The notes under the pieces are model-generated. The model was not told where the DNA came from, did no database searches, and saw only the letters and a list, made by a program, of their open reading frames with translations. A stretch of 64,000 bases of DNA from Zoogloea oleivorans (GTDB lineage: Bacteria; Pseudomonadota; Gammaproteobacteria; Burkholderiales; Rhodocyclaceae). The position numbers and the translations under genes were made by a program. This document shows positions 1 through 8,553 of the stretch, in pieces (position 1 is the stretch's first letter; the number at the start of each line of letters is the position of its first letter). Where the stretch lies: positions 1-64,000 of the forward strand of contig JAOAUC010000002.1 of the NCBI GenBank assembly GCA_030157785.1, read 5' to 3'.

Positions 1-4
1 AAAC

Positions 5-49
5 TGGCTCCTATATGCCGGTCAGAGGTGGCTCTATTGTGGCGGTCAG
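5..49. repeat. two tandem 21-bp imperfect repeats, possible IS21-type end
   Basis: Positions 5-25 and 29-49 are imperfect copies of one 21-bp unit that starts TGGCTC and ends CGGTCAG. About 16 of 21 positions match. Multiple short terminal repeats of this kind are typical beyond istB in IS21-family elements. No istB coding sequence is visible in the window, so that assignment is a guess. Confidence 0.35.
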
Positions 50-77
50 TGACACCTGCCGGCGACTACACTAGGTG

Positions 78-197
78 CGCTTCCGCTGGGCGACGGGGAA
101 CGGTTCGCTGACGCTCACCTAGGCCCAAGTCGACGCGCTGGTGCTCGGGCTGCCCTGGCAGCAATTGGGCGGCGACGGCGTGATCCGGATGATTTGA
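78..197 (+). pseudogene. IS66-family TnpB C-terminal remnant
   Basis: Frame 78-197 reads RFRWATGNGSLTLT, then a stop codon, then AQVDALVLGLPWQQLGGDG and a terminal stop. The AQVDALVLGLPWQ part matches the C-terminal end of IS66-type TnpB proteins, which usually read L(S/T)xAQVxALVLGLPW. An in-frame TAG and the missing N-terminal part show a decayed fragment. TnpB is an accessory transposition protein of IS66 elements. From 198 to 343 I see no convincing gene; a short ATG frame at 221 sits where IS66 tnpC would begin but shows no recognisable TnpC sequence. Confidence 0.6.
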
Positions 198-343
198 CAG
201 TGCATCCGGAGTTGCCCCGATGATGAGTGTGACCGTGGGGCGGAGTGATCTGCGCATGCAGCTGCCGGCCAAGCCGAAAGTCTGGGCTAACCGACAGATG
301 TTCAGCAGTGGTGATATCGCGCTGATGCCTCCTCAGCCTGCGA

Positions 344-2029
344 TCAGACTCCCTCACCCTCATCACCTCGCTTCGTTGCACTGATTTTCATCGGAAGTCC
401 TAACTTAGAAGCCAGACGCCACGCCCACATTACGCGGTACCGAGTTCCTGCATCGCAGCCCCGCTGAGGTAGCACCTTGGGCAAACGAGTGAATCTACAA
501 ACTTTAGAGAGTTCCCCATCGACAAGCGTATCCCAATGCCCTCCGCGATCAACGAGACGATCTAGCACGGTTTTAACGTGCGCCTCAATATCCGAGAATG
601 ATGTGTGTTCTAGAAACGTTAAGGACATTGTCGACAGTGCCCACTCACCACCCCGATCGACATCAAGCAGAACGATTGGGAGCTCGTTCATGACCAAAAT
701 ATTGACCACAAGACAGGCCCGGGGTCGACGCCCTACTGAAGAAAAAGCACGCCCCGGCTTCAGGCGACACAGAGACATGGAGATTTCTGTATCTACAAGC
801 ATACCGCTCATTATCCTGATTGTGTCTGCCAAGGCCTGAAGCTCGCCAGCCAAATCCCACGGAAAGACCTCGAGAGTTCGAAACTCCAAGGGTGGGACGA
901 GAGCGCCACGAACCTCCCTGCCGACCGAGCCCTTGATTTTCAACTTAAGCTTTGGAATAGCCGCCTCGGGGCTTTCCTCGGCGCATGCCCCCTCGTCCTC
1001 AGCAGGTTTTTTCTGAGTGCGGGATTGGGGCGGCTCCAATTGAGTCCAGATCTTTTGAATCGGCACACGAACGGCGAATTCGCTGGATTTGGCACCGACA
1101 TCCACTGCGGTTTGACCGGCTGCGACACGGGCCCCCTCATCATCCACCTCCACGTCCACATCATCGCCACTTGTTGATTTTCTTTGCAGACCGTCCTTCG
1201 TATCCTCCCGGGTGACGGAAGCCCTGCACATCCGTCGGAAGCTAGGATGTCCATAGAGCAAGCGCTTGCATGGCAGCTCTCGACCGGAAATATGGAGAAT
1301 TTCAAGAACAAGCCAGACACCGTTGCGCTCAATGCCGCGAAAAACAATTTTCGCATCAGATACAGCAGGCGGATCGAGGCTGACATAGGCTTGGTCGACA
1401 GACTTCCGGTAGACACTGTCCCACGTTTTCCGCCCCTCGGGATGGACCGCAAGCCAGGCAAACTCCAAGGCAAAATCGCGGGACAAAGAGCGCACTGGCA
1501 TATCTGACGTAAACCTTAGGGTCAGCTCGTCGTATGTTCCAATGGGCTCAAACTGGTATAGAGTTATGAGTTGTCCTGGCACCATGAGCGCATTCGCGAG
1601 CGTCTTGTTGTGTAGCAACAGGTAACGAACCAGTTCGATTGTCGGGATGAGGATTTCGCCTGCGTTGGTCCTGTATCGGAGAAGCCGCTGCACTCCTGGG
1701 GAGTAATCGAAGAAGGAGTGCAAACGTGGCGGCATGTCTGCGGAAGTGATTTCTAGTCCATTTGCCAAATTCGGTAATGTGACCGTATGTATCTCTCCAC
1801 GCGACTGCGTCTCCAACAACATACCGCTATCGTCAAAACAAATCCCGAGCGATAGCAGCGGAAGCATGCCAATAGGAAGCTTCCACATATCTACGCGCTG
1901 GCTCTCCATTCCCAGAGTGACTACTCGGACGATCCATTCGCCACTCGCGGATCTTTCCAGCCCCGCAAGCCAATAGATCTCCAGCGGTTCAGCGGCATCC
2001 CTAAATTTATGGACTAAAAATCGCTTCAC
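344..2029 (-). CDS. tnsE: TnsE, Tn7 target-selection protein for replicating or conjugal DNA
   Basis: At 561 residues this is close to Tn7 TnsE (538). Landmarks shared with Tn7 TnsE include the SLDPP stretch in the middle, a charged linker, and a C-terminal block where LPIVLLDVDRGGEWALSTM parallels the FVLLEVDASDGVKMLST region of TnsE. Known role: TnsE binds DNA with recessed 3' ends and the beta clamp, and directs TnsABC to conjugal plasmids and lagging-strand regions. The start is GTG at 2029, overlapping the tnsD stop by 4 bp (GTGA), so the two are translationally coupled. The linker (about residues 280-365) is rich in D, E, S and K. The sequence is divergent, so the call rests on these blocks plus gene order. 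Confidence 0.85.
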   Translation of the reverse strand: MKRFLVHKFRDAAEPLEIYWLAGLERSASGEWIVRVVTLGMESQRVDMWKLPIGMLPLLSLGICFDDSGMLLETQSRGEIHTVTLPNLANGLEITSADMPPRLHSFFDYSPGVQRLLRYRTNAGEILIPTIELVRYLLLHNKTLANALMVPGQLITLYQFEPIGTYDELTLRFTSDMPVRSLSRDFALEFAWLAVHPEGRKTWDSVYRKSVDQAYVSLDPPAVSDAKIVFRGIERNGVWLVLEILHISGRELPCKRLLYGHPSFRRMCRASVTREDTKDGLQRKSTSGDDVDVEVDDEGARVAAGQTAVDVGAKSSEFAVRVPIQKIWTQLEPPQSRTQKKPAEDEGACAEESPEAAIPKLKLKIKGSVGREVRGALVPPLEFRTLEVFPWDLAGELQALADTIRIMSGMLVDTEISMSLCRLKPGRAFSSVGRRPRACLVVNILVMNELPIVLLDVDRGGEWALSTMSLTFLEHTSFSDIEAHVKTVLDRLVDRGGHWDTLVDGELSKVCRFTRLPKVLPQRGCDAGTRYRVMWAWRLASKLGLPMKISATKRGDEGEGV

Positions 2030-3840
2030 GAAAGCTGCTCCACGCGCAACCGAGCAGCGGCTAATGCCTCCGCCACTTCTGGCGCCAAGTTCTTTCCCAA
2101 TCCAGCCTTACGCCGGATACGCCATTCGGCCAAGGGCAGCCCGGAAGCCAGGAGTTGTTGTGCAGCCCATGAAATGCGGCGGACCTGAAAGTCGGAGACA
2201 GAGTCCCGAATCCGCTCCAGACATGCTCGGGTTCTTGGCAGTTTCACCAAGTGATTGGGCAGCCATATCGGCTCGGATGTCCGTCGACTGATTTCTGCAA
2301 GCGTCACCTTTCTCGGTGGAAGTTCGCGACGAATCGCCTCAGCAAGCTCGACAACACGCAGAGCCCACTGCTCATCGAGTCTCTTCCAGTCATGGCGAAC
2401 CTTGCTGCAGAGCCTCTGGACGCTTGGCTGATGAGCCTTCAACCACTCCCGGTCGTGGCGATACAACCAGATATATAATGCTGGAGCCAGACTGGAAAGC
2501 TTTTTTCGCCTTGCACCTGCATGGTCACGAATCAGGGTGCACCATGCTTCTCGATACGGCACCGGATCGGGCACGACAAATACTGAAAGCGGCTTAGGCT
2601 TCCAGGCCGCGTCCAAACCCAGCTTGGATGCACGCAGCCGCACCGTGCCTGTGTCTACGTGCAACAGACGAGCCGCCTCCCGAATCCCAACCCGCATACT
2701 GACAAGTTGTCGAAGTCTGTCATCAAACGCGTCGCCGAAACGCAAAGTGCGAGCGCGACCGATAAGACCAGAGTCGGAAATATTGCGCGTATAGGCGAAG
2801 CCGCAACCACATTCGAACACGCCAACGAGCCGACCATGGTTGTGATGAATCCCCACCTTGTCGATCAGTAGCTCGCCCTGGTGAGGAATCAAAGGGTTAA
2901 GACAAGGCCAAGGCCCTGCTCCGAAAGGCTGGTCGTCCTCGACGTGCTTGAGAAACTCCTGAAACAGGATGTGTAACACGGGATGCAGCGCACGGCGCCT
3001 CTGCCGTGTCAGCCCGGAAAGCCAAGTCAGATCGGAGGCTCCCGCTTCGGCGAGCAGTGGCCTTAGGGCTTCACCAAAATGCCTTTGAAGTCCCTCTTCA
3101 ACGTCCTTCTGATTAACCCGACCAGCAGCAGAGGCCAAGCCCTTCAGGGAGAGACAGAGCAGGTACCAAGCGACCCAATCATTCCGATCTCGAGCTAGTG
3201 GTGGCAATTGCAGTATGTCCAGACAAGTTTTGGCGAAAGATCGCAAAGCCATATTTTTCACCAAGGATACCGGCGCAACTGGGCTCATTCGCGAGCAATT
3301 ACTGGACGTCGCAGCGAGGAATGCGTGCCGGTTTTCCAACGAAAAGGGAACGCTGCTCTCCTGCAAGATACATCCATGCTCCAAGCAAAGTAACACCCCA
3401 GGCACTTGGTGTGAGCGCCGCCAGTAGAGTTCGCCATGCTTTACCTTCATTTCACGTAGGCAATCCGGACAGAAGCGCAATTTTTTGACTCGTGAATTTG
3501 CCGGGGCCAAGCCAAGAATGAGATGGAGCCCGGAGATTGAGCCATCGGTAACAGCCTGCTGTGCCCGCTCGCGCAGCTCGTCTGAGTGAAACGCCTGGTA
3601 ATAGGGAAGCAACGTGAACTCAGTCGCAAGCCGCTCCGCAGTCATGCCCCATGCCGGCGGAAGATGAGCTGACAGGCTCTTCAGGTGCCCTTGTAAATCC
3701 AGCCCAGCGATGACGCTACGAGCGCCGAACAGATCATCAAGGGTCTGTTTGGGGCTGAGCGAGGCCATGTGCCTGTGGTATCTGGCCAGAAGGCTGTAGA
3801 GCAACTCGTCCTGGTACGGCTCGGGGAAGTAGACAGGCAC
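2026..3840 (-). CDS. tnsD: TnsD, attTn7 (glmS) target-site recognition protein
   Basis: This is a TniQ/TnsD-family protein of 604 residues. A CCCH zinc motif sits at C124, C127, C152 and H155, the same positions as in Tn7 TnsD. The C-terminal part shares YxWLYRHDRxWL (about 456-467) and a late RRIS motif with Tn7. TnsD binds the 3' end of glmS and recruits TnsC, which fits the insertion 24 bp past the glmS stop. It is roughly 95 residues longer than Tn7 TnsD (508). The extra middle region holds C313, C344 and C346 and a helix-turn-helix-like stretch at about 383-408. The start is GTG at 3840, 10 bp after the tnsC stop. Confidence 0.93.
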   Translation of the reverse strand: MPVYFPEPYQDELLYSLLARYHRHMASLSPKQTLDDLFGARSVIAGLDLQGHLKSLSAHLPPAWGMTAERLATEFTLLPYYQAFHSDELRERAQQAVTDGSISGLHLILGLAPANSRVKKLRFCPDCLREMKVKHGELYWRRSHQVPGVLLCLEHGCILQESSVPFSLENRHAFLAATSSNCSRMSPVAPVSLVKNMALRSFAKTCLDILQLPPLARDRNDWVAWYLLCLSLKGLASAAGRVNQKDVEEGLQRHFGEALRPLLAEAGASDLTWLSGLTRQRRRALHPVLHILFQEFLKHVEDDQPFGAGPWPCLNPLIPHQGELLIDKVGIHHNHGRLVGVFECGCGFAYTRNISDSGLIGRARTLRFGDAFDDRLRQLVSMRVGIREAARLLHVDTGTVRLRASKLGLDAAWKPKPLSVFVVPDPVPYREAWCTLIRDHAGARRKKLSSLAPALYIWLYRHDREWLKAHQPSVQRLCSKVRHDWKRLDEQWALRVVELAEAIRRELPPRKVTLAEISRRTSEPIWLPNHLVKLPRTRACLERIRDSVSDFQVRRISWAAQQLLASGLPLAEWRIRRKAGLGKNLAPEVAEALAAARLRVEQLS

Positions 3841-3850
3841 ACCGCACCTC

Positions 3851-5473
3851 TTATGCGGCGAGGGGCAGCGTCTTGATGATGCCGGCTGCTTTCAAAGTGT
3901 CGTATGCAGAAAGGTTCTTCTCCCTCCCTTCTGCAGTGATCCGACGTAAATCATTTACGGGCAATTCGGGGGGCTCAGCTTTCGGGGGGCGCCTCGGCCT
4001 CTTCGGAGTAGGCGCGTTGGCAGGCGCTCTTAGCTTGCTGTTGATCGCAGCCACCAATTGCAGAGCATCCATGGATGGGTTCTCGGCCAAAGCTTCCCTG
4101 ACCATCATTTCAGCAACATCCGGTGCAACCCCCAACAGAGCGAGAGCCCCACGTATAGGACCCAACGTATCGTTGTCCGCCTTCACTTGCTCCTGCGCCA
4201 CCGGCCCCCGAGGGAGCGGCTCGTCAGGAAGGTCTCCCCCCGGTTGAGCCCCGAACAGCCGAGCAACGTGCTCCCGGAAAGGCAGTAAATCGTCAAAGGC
4301 ATTGAGGGCCTCCCTGTCGTTTCGGCGGCAGGCATCGAGCATGGGCCGGATCAACGGGAAGTCTTCGGCTACGACCTGCTGGAACAGGGTGGGATCCAGG
4401 GTCTCAGGGCGACGACGCACTGCGCGAAGTCGGATAGCCTTCATCTGCGCCAGCATGAACAGTTTGACGACAACGTCGATAATCCCCTGACTTTCCTTGT
4501 GGAGAACAGCGCGCAACCCATCGTCCAAGGGTGTGAACTCCTGCGTCCATTGGTATTTCCACATCCGCTCGACGAAATGGTTCCATTTCTTCCCTTCTGG
4601 CATCCGCTCCCAGATCATCGATCCGATGCCGCTGGCCCGCCGCGCCTGTCGGAACTTGCCTTGTAGCACCGTAACCGCGTTGTGGGTGCCGATTACGATC
4701 ACCGGAACGCCAATGGTGTTAACCAGCGTCACGAGAAAATTCAGGATATCTTCAGCATCCATGCCGCGGGTCCGCAGCAGATGCTGGATCTCGTCCACGA
4801 TCAAGGCGCCAAGAGCATGTATGCTGGCAAGGTGAGTCATGCGTTGCATGGCCAGCCCGAGCGTGCGCGACGAGGAACCGTATCGGTCTAGATAATTTGT
4901 CCCCAAAACACGGTCAAGCTCGCCGAAAAAATTGATGCACAACTGCGTGGGGCCGCCTTTTTGGGGGCACTCCACCTTCAACCATGTAACCTGATGCAGA
5001 CTGAAAGGGCGGTCGTGGTAGAGGATCTGGGGGTATTGGGCGAGCGTTCGCTCCATGGCTGTGGACTTGCCAATGCCGGAGTCACCAAGCAGCGCGAAGC
5101 CGGCCGCGCTATTTGGCACTACGAAACGCTTCGCTGATAAGTTGCCACTTTCAACGCGGGCCACGCTATTCTGCAATTGGCGCTGATAGTCTCCCTGGCT
5201 CGGGTTGCGCCCGAGATACCCTTGGCGCAACAACATACCAAAACGGTCGGCGAGCGTCAGATGTTGTTCCAGGGGCTCAAAGTAACGGAACAGCCGCATG
5301 ATACAGTGCGGCCGCACATGGTCCGCATAGAGGCGTTCGGCCGGATCGTAGTGGGGCAGCAGCCGCAAACGTTCATAGGTTTCCGAGGTCGACCACAATG
5401 ATGGTAGAGCCGCGATGAATGGATTGTCCCGGTACTCCGGCAAGACCGATTGTTCGATATCAGGGCTTGTCAT
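3851..5473 (-). CDS. tnsC: TnsC, AAA+ ATPase regulator of transposition
   Basis: From ATG 5473 the protein has 540 residues (Tn7 TnsC has 555). It has a P-loop GDSGIGKS at residues 130-137 and a Walker B LIVDEIQ at 224-230, typical of the TnsC/TniB ATPases. These form a filament on target DNA and connect TnsD or TnsE to the TnsA-TnsB transposase. The C-terminal part is rich in proline and basic residues (KRPRRPPK), probably the segment that contacts TnsA and DNA. I chose ATG 5473 over the in-frame TTG at 5488 because GGAAG lies 8 nt upstream. The start overlaps the tnsB stop by 14 bp. Confidence 0.95.
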   Translation of the reverse strand: MTSPDIEQSVLPEYRDNPFIAALPSLWSTSETYERLRLLPHYDPAERLYADHVRPHCIMRLFRYFEPLEQHLTLADRFGMLLRQGYLGRNPSQGDYQRQLQNSVARVESGNLSAKRFVVPNSAAGFALLGDSGIGKSTAMERTLAQYPQILYHDRPFSLHQVTWLKVECPQKGGPTQLCINFFGELDRVLGTNYLDRYGSSSRTLGLAMQRMTHLASIHALGALIVDEIQHLLRTRGMDAEDILNFLVTLVNTIGVPVIVIGTHNAVTVLQGKFRQARRASGIGSMIWERMPEGKKWNHFVERMWKYQWTQEFTPLDDGLRAVLHKESQGIIDVVVKLFMLAQMKAIRLRAVRRRPETLDPTLFQQVVAEDFPLIRPMLDACRRNDREALNAFDDLLPFREHVARLFGAQPGGDLPDEPLPRGPVAQEQVKADNDTLGPIRGALALLGVAPDVAEMMVREALAENPSMDALQLVAAINSKLRAPANAPTPKRPRRPPKAEPPELPVNDLRRITAEGREKNLSAYDTLKAAGIIKTLPLAA

Positions 5474-7607
5474 CGTCGAGGCTTCCAAGTATCTCGGTAA
5501 TATCGGGCTCTGAATAGTCAGATTCGGGCCGGAGAGGGATCACGTTCGCCTCTTTCTGCTGCGACGGCGTGCGATCGCCGAGGCGAAATACCTCCACCTC
5601 TCGGTTCGACTGCTTCTCATCGGCCCGGTTGGTTCGGATGCTCTTCGTTCTGGCGCGATCACTAGCTTCGACGGGCGTACGCATAGCGACCGCCTCATTA
5701 ACTGTCCCCTCAATTTTGGCGGCGAGATCTGCCTCCGTGAATTGCAGGGTGGAGGCGCGGGTGGCGGATTGGTCTTTCTCGACGAATCGCCGTTGCGCAA
5801 TCTCCCAAGCCGACATGCCCCGATCCACCCTGCTCCGCTCTGTTTTTTGGCACACCACGAAGCCTTGCGGGGAGTCCGGTACGTGCAGATAGATGTCGTC
5901 CATGCAGCGCGGGTCGTAGCTGACGGTGACACGCCAACGCCCACGCTGCCGAGCGCGGTCGAACCAGCGTTGCTCGACAGCCTCGGAGCAGCTGTAGTAG
6001 CCACCGTCGTAGCGGATACCATGTTCCGTGACACTGGCAGAATCCACAGGGAGGAGACTGAAACGGACGCGATCTTCGGGGTAGGCCCGCAGTTGCCCGC
6101 TCCGCAGGGCGATCCCCCAGCCCCACAATTCGATAGGAATAGCCGGTACATCGTCGGCTGCCATGTCCTGGGTCTTATCGTAGTCCTTCAGCTCGTGATG
6201 GTTGTTGTATTGGAGTGCGCAGTCGATCACGATCCGTGTGAACTGATGGAGATCCAGGACAGCATCGAGCCGGTAGTCTTTACCACCCCGCTCTCGGTAA
6301 TCGGGCTGGATATAACCGGGCACGTAGGGCTTGAACTTGGCCGGCAGCAAGTTAAACCGTTTCTCGACGATGCCCTTCCAGTCCGCCCTATAGGGAGCGG
6401 CATTCTCGATATTGATATGATAATTGTTGGCCAGCGTTTCGATGTAACGACTCTCGATTTCTCCACGATCCCCCAGCAGAGTGGCCGGCAAATGATGACA
6501 AGGCCAATCTTCCGTCTCAATCTCCCGGTCGAACTGCCGACAATAGGCAACCTTGTCCGCCGCCGTATTTGCGAGAGCCATCATCGCGCCGACCCAGGAA
6601 GGGCCTTCTAAGCCAACATAGAGCCCGACGATCATCCGGCTAAAAACATCGATGACGACGTATAGGACAGGACGTCCAATAATCCTGTCCCGCTTGAGGC
6701 GTGACACCAGGTAGACGTCGGCTATAGTGGCATCGATCTGATAGCGTGCTCCCGGCCCCCACGTCTCGGCCGTGGAGGTACCGAGCAGGCCGCGCATATC
6801 TTTGTCGTAGGACCTGGGGCCAACCCGGCGCCGTTTCACGTCCAAGGTGTCCTGGTCCTTCTCGAACCAATAGCGAAACTGGGTAACTGTAGGGAGTCCG
6901 TTCTGGACATAGTCCGCATGGGGAACATGAACGATCTCGCCTGACTCCGGATCAAGCCGCCTTTCGCTGAAGAACTTCCGAACCATCTCGTCGTATGCGG
7001 CCTTCAGCGTAAACTTACTACCAATTTCGGCGTAATACCGGTCGATGGCTACCCGAAACACCTGTCGGATGTCCGACGTCACATTGACACCCTCCTGGTC
7101 GCCATAGAGACGCGGCCGCCCACGCTTTTTCCCAGTGTTTTTGCGCTCCTTACCCCGGCCTCCTGAGTTTGCGTAATCGGGTAGGAGAGCATTAGGTGTC
7201 TGCCCCCTCTGCCAGTAGCGACGCAAATAGCGATAAAGCGTCTTGAGCGTAACATTGTGCTCGGCCATGGCGGCCCTGAGCAGTTTGCCTCGCTGATCCC
7301 GACGATAGATGTCGGGCTCTTTATTAACAAGATCTTTGATGATAACCCAAGCGCTATCCCGAATAGCCTTGTGGCTATCTGGGACGGCCGCTTCAATAGC
7401 CAGCACGAGGTAGGGGTCAGGATTGAGCAAGCGCGCGCGCTTCTCTTGCACATCCTGGAGCAATGCATCCACGCGCACAATGGACGGGAGTGCCATCTCC
7501 GAGGACATCTCAATGATAGCCGCTCCGGCGCTGTCAGCCTGAAGCCAAAGAACACGTACCGTCCGATCGTCTTCCTCGTACCGCAATAGATCGTTTCTCA
7601 GCAGCAT
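5460..7607 (-). CDS. tnsB: TnsB, DDE transposase
   Basis: This 715-residue protein is the strand-transfer subunit; it binds the transposon ends and joins 3' ends to target. The catalytic triad is visible as D292 (YQIDATIADV), D380 (LLGDRGE) and E415 (GIVEKRF). Each is offset by exactly 19 from the Tn7 TnsB residues 273, 361 and 396. The N-terminal part (about 105-170) has a helix-turn-helix-like region followed by a basic KKRGRPR stretch, suited to end binding. One base separates it from tnsA. TnsB is expected to bind the three repeats at 8497-8553. Confidence 0.97.
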   Translation of the reverse strand: MLLRNDLLRYEEDDRTVRVLWLQADSAGAAIIEMSSEMALPSIVRVDALLQDVQEKRARLLNPDPYLVLAIEAAVPDSHKAIRDSAWVIIKDLVNKEPDIYRRDQRGKLLRAAMAEHNVTLKTLYRYLRRYWQRGQTPNALLPDYANSGGRGKERKNTGKKRGRPRLYGDQEGVNVTSDIRQVFRVAIDRYYAEIGSKFTLKAAYDEMVRKFFSERRLDPESGEIVHVPHADYVQNGLPTVTQFRYWFEKDQDTLDVKRRRVGPRSYDKDMRGLLGTSTAETWGPGARYQIDATIADVYLVSRLKRDRIIGRPVLYVVIDVFSRMIVGLYVGLEGPSWVGAMMALANTAADKVAYCRQFDREIETEDWPCHHLPATLLGDRGEIESRYIETLANNYHINIENAAPYRADWKGIVEKRFNLLPAKFKPYVPGYIQPDYRERGGKDYRLDAVLDLHQFTRIVIDCALQYNNHHELKDYDKTQDMAADDVPAIPIELWGWGIALRSGQLRAYPEDRVRFSLLPVDSASVTEHGIRYDGGYYSCSEAVEQRWFDRARQRGRWRVTVSYDPRCMDDIYLHVPDSPQGFVVCQKTERSRVDRGMSAWEIAQRRFVEKDQSATRASTLQFTEADLAAKIEGTVNEAVAMRTPVEASDRARTKSIRTNRADEKQSNREVEVFRLGDRTPSQQKEANVIPLRPESDYSEPDITEILGSLDDDKP

Positions 7608-7608
7608 C

Positions 7609-8448
7609 TCATGCCCTCAGCCTGACATCTTGCTGACTCTGCCGGAAGATCGCCTGACCCAGAATCGCCGAGCTGTCGAATGGGCGATCCATGTCGATCG
7701 CCAGAGCCTTGGTCGCGATCAGGTGCCGGATTGCGGTCAATCCTTCGCCTGCAGCAAAACCACGATTATTTTCGAGCCAGTGCAAGAACTGTTTGATTGT
7801 CATCGCAGCGCACGGGGCCAGGCAGCCCAGAAGCTGCTCGCAGCGATCCTGCCAGAACTCTGGGTAAGGCACATCAAGCCCATCAAGCTTGCGCATCTCG
7901 TGGACCCAGCGGACATTTGCCACCCGGGCCTTCTCGAAATCGAGTTCGGTGATGATGACCCATTCTATCCCTTGCTCCATCCAATAGCGGTGTTCGATTT
8001 CCAGCTTTTCAACGGTGCGGATGTCGTCGAGGTCCGAACTCTTCTTGACTGCGATAGCTAGTCTGATGTTGCCGTCGATCATCCTTACATCAACCAACAG
8101 ATCGGTTGTCATGACGATATCTACCTTCGTCCTGACGTCAGAGGGATGATCCACACCCATCTCGGAGGCTATCCGCCGCGTCTTCTCTCTGTCGAGAGGA
8201 AACTGTTCCCGAATGTCGAGAACATGGTCCTCCCAGTCCAGTAGGTAGAAGACAGCAGTTTCGATATCGGAGAGGAAGTGGTGTACTCGGCCAGTTTTCC
8301 AGCCAGTGGGCCGCGCGGCACGACCCCGCGATGGGACGTCCTGGATAGTCAACCAAGGCTTGTAGTTACCACCCGTTCCTTGGCCGCGCCCTTCTTTAGT
8401 GAATCGGACAAGTTTGTCCTCATCGAAGCTGTAGCGCCGCTTGGCCAT
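7609..8448 (-). CDS. tnsA: TnsA, restriction-endonuclease-like 5'-strand transposase subunit
   Basis: The protein has 279 residues (Tn7 TnsA 273) and matches Tn7 TnsA closely at the N terminus: KEGRGQGTGG, PWLTIQDVPS, KTGRVHH and LDIREQFPL. TnsA cleaves the 5' transposon strands, which gives cut-and-paste instead of replicative movement. Of the Tn7 active-site residues E63, D114, Q130 and K132, I can align E63, D116 and K135. The Q130 position is Ala133 (AIAVK where Tn7 has AIQVK). TnsA-family members vary there, so activity is not excluded. The SD AGGGG (8456-8460) lies 7 nt before the ATG and inside a hairpin. Confidence 0.96.
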   Translation of the reverse strand: MAKRRYSFDEDKLVRFTKEGRGQGTGGNYKPWLTIQDVPSRGRAARPTGWKTGRVHHFLSDIETAVFYLLDWEDHVLDIREQFPLDREKTRRIASEMGVDHPSDVRTKVDIVMTTDLLVDVRMIDGNIRLAIAVKKSSDLDDIRTVEKLEIEHRYWMEQGIEWVIITELDFEKARVANVRWVHEMRKLDGLDVPYPEFWQDRCEQLLGCLAPCAAMTIKQFLHWLENNRGFAAGEGLTAIRHLIATKALAIDMDRPFDSSAILGQAIFRQSQQDVRLRA

Positions 8449-8449
8449 G

Positions 8450-8495
8450 AAAAAGCCCCTGGTGACTAGATGGTTTCATCTTAGTCGCCAGAGGC
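8450..8495 (-). promoter_or_regulatory. hairpin plus U-run directly ahead of tnsA, terminator and SD-occluding structure
   Basis: Read on the minus strand, the arm 8495-8477 pairs with 8472-8455 around a 4-nt AAAC loop. This gives about 18 base pairs with one mismatch and one bulge. It is followed at once by five T residues (8454-8450), then C and the tnsA ATG. The tnsA Shine-Dalgarno AGGGG (8460-8456) is inside the stem. A transcript reading through from glmS would contain both arms, so it could terminate here or hide the SD. A transcript starting near 8471 would lack the 5' arm. The structure is seen in the sequence; the function is inference. Confidence 0.6.
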
Positions 8496-8506
8496 CGAAA
8501 CTACAA
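8478..8506 (-). promoter_or_regulatory. candidate tnsA promoter
   Basis: TTGTAG (8506-8501) and TAAGAT (8483-8478) are separated by 17 bp, upstream of tnsA. The match to sigma-70 consensus is weak (3 of 6 and 4 of 6). The -35 overlaps the third TnsB-type repeat and the -10 lies in the 5' arm of the hairpin. TnsB binding would therefore repress its own operon, as reported for Tn7. Confidence 0.35.
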
Positions 8507-8553
8507 CTTTATTACTTAAGATACTTCTTTATTGAGAAAGATACTACTTAATT
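8497..8553 (-). repeat. three tandem TnsB-type binding sites in the right end
   Basis: Read inward from the end, 17-bp units begin at 8553, 8533 and 8513: AATTAAGTAGTATCTTT, AATAAAGAAGTATCTTA and AATAAAGTTGTAGTTTC. The period is exactly 20 bp. They resemble the Tn7 TnsB site core AATAAAGTCTTAAACT. Tn7's right end has four overlapping sites; only three are clear here. Confidence 0.8.

Noticed and set aside
115-381. Minus-strand open frame beside tnsE
   Set aside because: It lies over the IS66 TnpB remnant on the other strand and has no recognisable features.
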